Source: Tausonia pullulans (lineage: Eukaryota; Basidiomycota; Tremellomycetes; Cystofilobasidiales; Mrakiaceae). From it: a stretch of DNA of 64,000 nt. Under the pieces are notes generated by a model that made no database searches, was not told the origin of the DNA, and saw only the letters and a list, made by a program, of their open reading frames with translations. Where the stretch lies: assembly GCA_951802195.1 (NCBI GenBank), contig OX637621.1, positions 1,674,001 to 1,738,000 on the forward strand. Reading direction: 5' to 3'. The translations under genes were made by a program, and so were the position numbers. This document shows positions 61,561 through 64,000 of the stretch, one piece after another; within the stretch, counting starts at the first letter, position 1; every line of letters begins with the position of its first letter.

Positions 61561-61595
61561 TGACCGAGCGCGAGATCGTCGGGCGAGGCGCCGTG

Positions 61596-62066
61596 GGAAG
61601 AGGGTTGGCCGAACCACTGGGGATGGTTGGCCGGACGGCGTGATGGGCGCCGTGAGAGGGGGGGTCGAACCACCGGGATGGTGGTTGGCCGGAAGAGGGT
61701 TGGTCGAACCACCGGGGATGGTTGGCCGGACGGCGTGATGGGCGCCGTGAGAGGGGGGGTCGAACCACCGGGATGGTGGTTGGCCGGAAGAGGGTTGGTC
61801 GAACCACCGGGGATGGTTGGCCGGACGGCGTGATGGGCGCCGTGAGAGGGGGGGTCGAACCACCGGGATGGTGGTTGGCCGGAAGAGGGTTGGTCGAACC
61901 ACCGGGGATGGTTGGCCGGACGGCGTGATGGGCGCCGTGAGAGGGGGGGTCGAACCACCGGGATGGTGGTTGGCCGGAAGAGGGTTGGTCGAACCACCGG
62001 GGATGGTTGGCCGGACGGCGTGATGGGCGCCGTGAGAGGGGGGGTCGAACCACCGGGATGGTGGTT
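61596..62066. repeat. 95-bp minisatellite, about five copies, B-box-like
   Basis: The unit, running from GGAAGAGGGTTGG to GGGATGGTGGTTGGCC, repeats with a period of 95 bp and almost no divergence after the first copy. Every unit contains two GTCGAACCACCGGG motifs. On the minus strand each reads CCCGGTGGTTCGACC, close to the tRNA B-box/T-arm (GGTTCGANTCC; compare GGGTTCGACCCC in tRNA-Lys at 58286). The element AACCACCGGGATGGTGGTT can fold into a hairpin. Frames through it are open in several registers; I see no coding function. Confidence 0.93.
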
Positions 62067-62158
62067 CAATCCATATAATTATTTCAAGGTCACCGAGAAA
62101 CTGGGCGGGGTCCTATCTGACAATACAAACTGACCATCACACATCAGACAATGTTCTC

Positions 62159-62230
62159 TCCCTTGTTGTCTAGCGGTCATGATATGACGCTTTCACCGTC
62201 AAGGCCCGGGTTCGACTCCCGGCAGGGGAA
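62159..62230 (+). tRNA. tRNA-Glu(TTC)
   Basis: The acceptor stem TCCCTTG pairs with CAGGGGA. D-arm GTCTAGCGGTCATGAT, anticodon loop CTTTCAC (TTC), T-arm CCCGGGTTCGACTCCCGG. No intron. TTTTTT follows at 62233-62238. Confidence 0.94.
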
Positions 62231-62491
62231 TATTTTTTGCACTGTGCAGCCAGACTTGTTATTGTTTTGACGGGAAACTAGAGCTGGCCTTTGGGTGTCA
62301 TTACGCATCTGGTGGATCTCTGCAACAGCTCTTATCCATCAAGGCTAAAACCTCAGAAGAATTCTCTCTTAGAACAGCAATACGAGCCCTATATCTTCAT
62401 AAAACGATGAATGACTGGGCCGAGACTGTCCGCAGCCTTCTCAAAGCCGCTGGAAGGGTGGCGTTCGTAGCAGTTCATCGCCTCTCATACT

Positions 62492-62564
62492 GGTCCATTG
62501 GCCCAGTTGGTAAGGCGTGCCCTTCCTAAGGGTAAGATCGGCGGTTCGAACCCGTCATGGATCT
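62492..62564 (+). tRNA. tRNA-Arg(CCT)
   Basis: The acceptor stem GGTCCAT pairs with ATGGATC. A-box TGGCCCAGTTGGTAAGGC, anticodon stem TGCCC/GGGTA around loop TTCCTAA (CCT), B-box GGTTCGAACCC. No intron. TTTT follows at about 62576. Confidence 0.93.
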
Positions 62565-63264
62565 AGAGGTAAATATTTTCACCGCTTACTAGCGTAGTTA
62601 AAGTTTTGCTGCATTGTTGATGGCTAAACAGATGGAAGCCGTTGTACCTGACGACGGCGCGCACCCCCTGCTCGCTTTGTCTTGCACCCCTCGGAAAATC
62701 CAAATTGGAAAGCACTGATGTTTCTTGGCTCTTCCCCTTCAACAGTTCAACTTATCGAGCTCGCTTGAGTGATCCTGTAGCGCCGTACAGTCAAGCAGCG
62801 ACCGAATTCTAGGGATGAGGTAACGTGCACGGATCGACGGTCGACGACTTTGGGAACCCCTTCAAATCGATTCCACCAGCCCGACCTTTCAGTTTTGCCT
62901 CTCGCCTTTTGCAAGAACCTTACTTGCCTTACCAGGGCCTCGCCAGCACCGCACTCTACTCTATCCCGTCTGTCCGATCTCGGCTGCCCGGACCAGCCCC
63001 TCGGAGTCGGATCGACCTGTACGTCTGAGGTCAGCTGGCCAACCTCGCTCTGCCCTGACCTTTCTTCCCAGAATATGGGCACTGATTCAGCCCAGTGCCC
63101 TTAGACTTTTTAGTCCAGCCAGCCCTAGCCAACTCGAGCGCGCGTGATGGTCTGTCCCGCCTTCTCTCACCCAGTCCCTTTCCGCTTTTCACCCCGAATG
63201 GTGACGAAGAGAACCCTTTTCTTCACAGCCATTAAGGTCGGCGCCCTGCGACGGCGGAGCTCAA
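62565..63264. other. Spacer and probable promoter of the right-edge gene
   Basis: About 700 bp. The first half is AT-richer than the rest of the window and contains no gene that I recognise. The part from about 62850 on is C/T-rich and probably forms the promoter and leader of the plus-strand gene at 63265. Confidence 0.4.
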
Positions 63265-64000
63265 ATGAAAAGGAGGAAAGCTGGCAAAGGGATCGAGGAA
63301 CAGCGGCAAGAGAGGCGTCAGCCTGAAAGCGCTGAGTCTAAGCGGTCGTCAGCCATCGTCGACTTCCTCGGACAAGGCCAACAGCCTCCACGCAAGCCTC
63401 GGAAGAAGAAGGCCACTGTCTTTGCGATCGCCGACCCTCCCGCTCAACGGTCGTCGGCGGTGGCCGTCGGAGGTCAGGAGAAGGGGGCCGTCGAGCACGC
63501 GGAGGCCAGGCCGAAAGAAAGGCGCGTCTTGGCTGACCTCTCGCAACCCTCGACCACCACAACCTCCGCACTCTCACCGTCGGCGACCCAGTTATCGCCC
63601 CCCTTGAGCCCGGCACCGGCATGTGGCCCAAAGCGCCAACAATTTAGCCCCACCACCGAGCTGAGAATCAGCAATGCAGTGCGGAGGATCAAGGAGGCTC
63701 GGGTGCGGAAAGAAACGGAGGACGCGACTCGACGGCGCCGAGAGGCGCAGGCAGGGACCGAGGAGGAGGCCCTGCGACAGGCGGACAAGAACGAAGAGAG
63801 ACAGAATGGAAAAAAGAAGAAACCTAGCACGGTTAGACGCTTTGGAGAAGATGACGGCGAGGAGGAGGTGAGCATGGAGGGCAGCTACTGCGCGGGACGA
63901 GCTGGCTGGCTGACGACACCCTCTCACCTCCCAGCTTCCGGTCCCGCTCATAACGAGCGCATCTGCCCTTAGCACCGCTACCATCGCCACCAACATTACA
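63265..64000 (+). CDS. Basic, charged protein of unknown function (5' part, runs off the window)
   Basis: Exon 1 (63265-63867) starts MKRRKAGKGIEEQRQERRQP and is joined by an intron (about 63868-63934, GTGAGC to CCCAG) to a second exon (LPVPLITSASALSTATIA) that reaches the edge. The visible part is Lys/Arg/Glu-rich with several candidate nuclear localisation runs (RKPRKKKA, GKKKKPS) and one helix rich in charge (VRRIKEARVRKETEDATRRR). The block SSAIVDFLGQGQ is the only hydrophobic patch. A nuclear, possibly chromatin-associated protein is likely from composition alone; I do not recognise a family. Confidence 0.6.

Noticed and set aside
61463-62133. Overlapping open frames on both strands of the 95-bp minisatellite
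   Set aside because: They recur with the repeat period in several frames on both strands, and have no start context or splice signals of their own.
56748-62564. Mitochondrial or organelle origin of the tRNA cluster
   Set aside because: Four genes have canonical nuclear-type introns at 37/38, the DNA is not AT-rich, Pol III terminators are present, and the flanks are nuclear LINEs.

Overview
This 64 kb window is nuclear DNA from a GC-rich, intron-dense fungus. Genes carry many short spliceosomal introns (about 50-110 nt) with GTNNGT donors and CTGAC-like branch sites, intergenic gaps are short, and there are intron-bearing tRNA genes and a two-ORF LINE. Gene content and intron density point to a basidiomycete, most likely a yeast-like Pucciniomycotina of the Rhodotorula/Sporobolomyces/Microbotryomycetes type. 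That placement is inferred, not demonstrated.

Layout. From 1 to 49.4 kb the window is a compact array of single-copy housekeeping genes: the 3' end of CFD1 (cytosolic Fe-S assembly); a MYST histone acetyltransferase with 4-nt and 12-nt microexons; a Ser-rich single-pass membrane protein (-); a PP2C phosphatase; DPH6 diphthine-ammonia ligase (-); mitochondrial ribosomal protein uS11m; an aspartic-protease-like surface protein that has lost both catalytic Asp motifs; a secreted RlpA/expansin-like protein (-); ribose-phosphate pyrophosphokinase; a Dicer-like RNase III with no helicase domain; a weak Ser/Pro-rich gene (-); the mitochondrial phosphate carrier MIR1 (-); BZZ1 (F-BAR, C1, two SH3) (-); a DHHC palmitoyltransferase; a large low-complexity protein with a PH-like region; a BSD-domain protein (-); a DUF427 protein; and the SRP receptor beta subunit.

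From 49.6 to 62.6 kb the character changes. A coding-competent LINE (ORF1 with a zinc knuckle; ORF2 with AP endonuclease, reverse transcriptase and a Cys/His tail) is followed on its own strand by an internally deleted sister copy. To its right lies an array of eleven tRNA genes with eleven different anticodons (Leu, Asp, Asn, Lys, Ser, Val, Ala, Phe, Ala, Glu, Arg) in about 5.8 kb, mixed with further LINE 3' ends all in one orientation, an ORF1 fragment, a 9-bp minisatellite and a 95-bp minisatellite. Four of the tRNA genes contain introns at the canonical 37/38 position. The window ends with the 5' part of an unrecognised basic protein.

The genes are not an operon or an obvious pathway cluster. 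The strongest leads are the helicase-less Dicer, the tRNA/LINE archipelago and its B-box-like satellite, the protease-fold protein with no catalytic residues, and the microexons. Splice sites were read by eye from family conservation and frame continuity, so exact exon edges carry more doubt than the gene identities.
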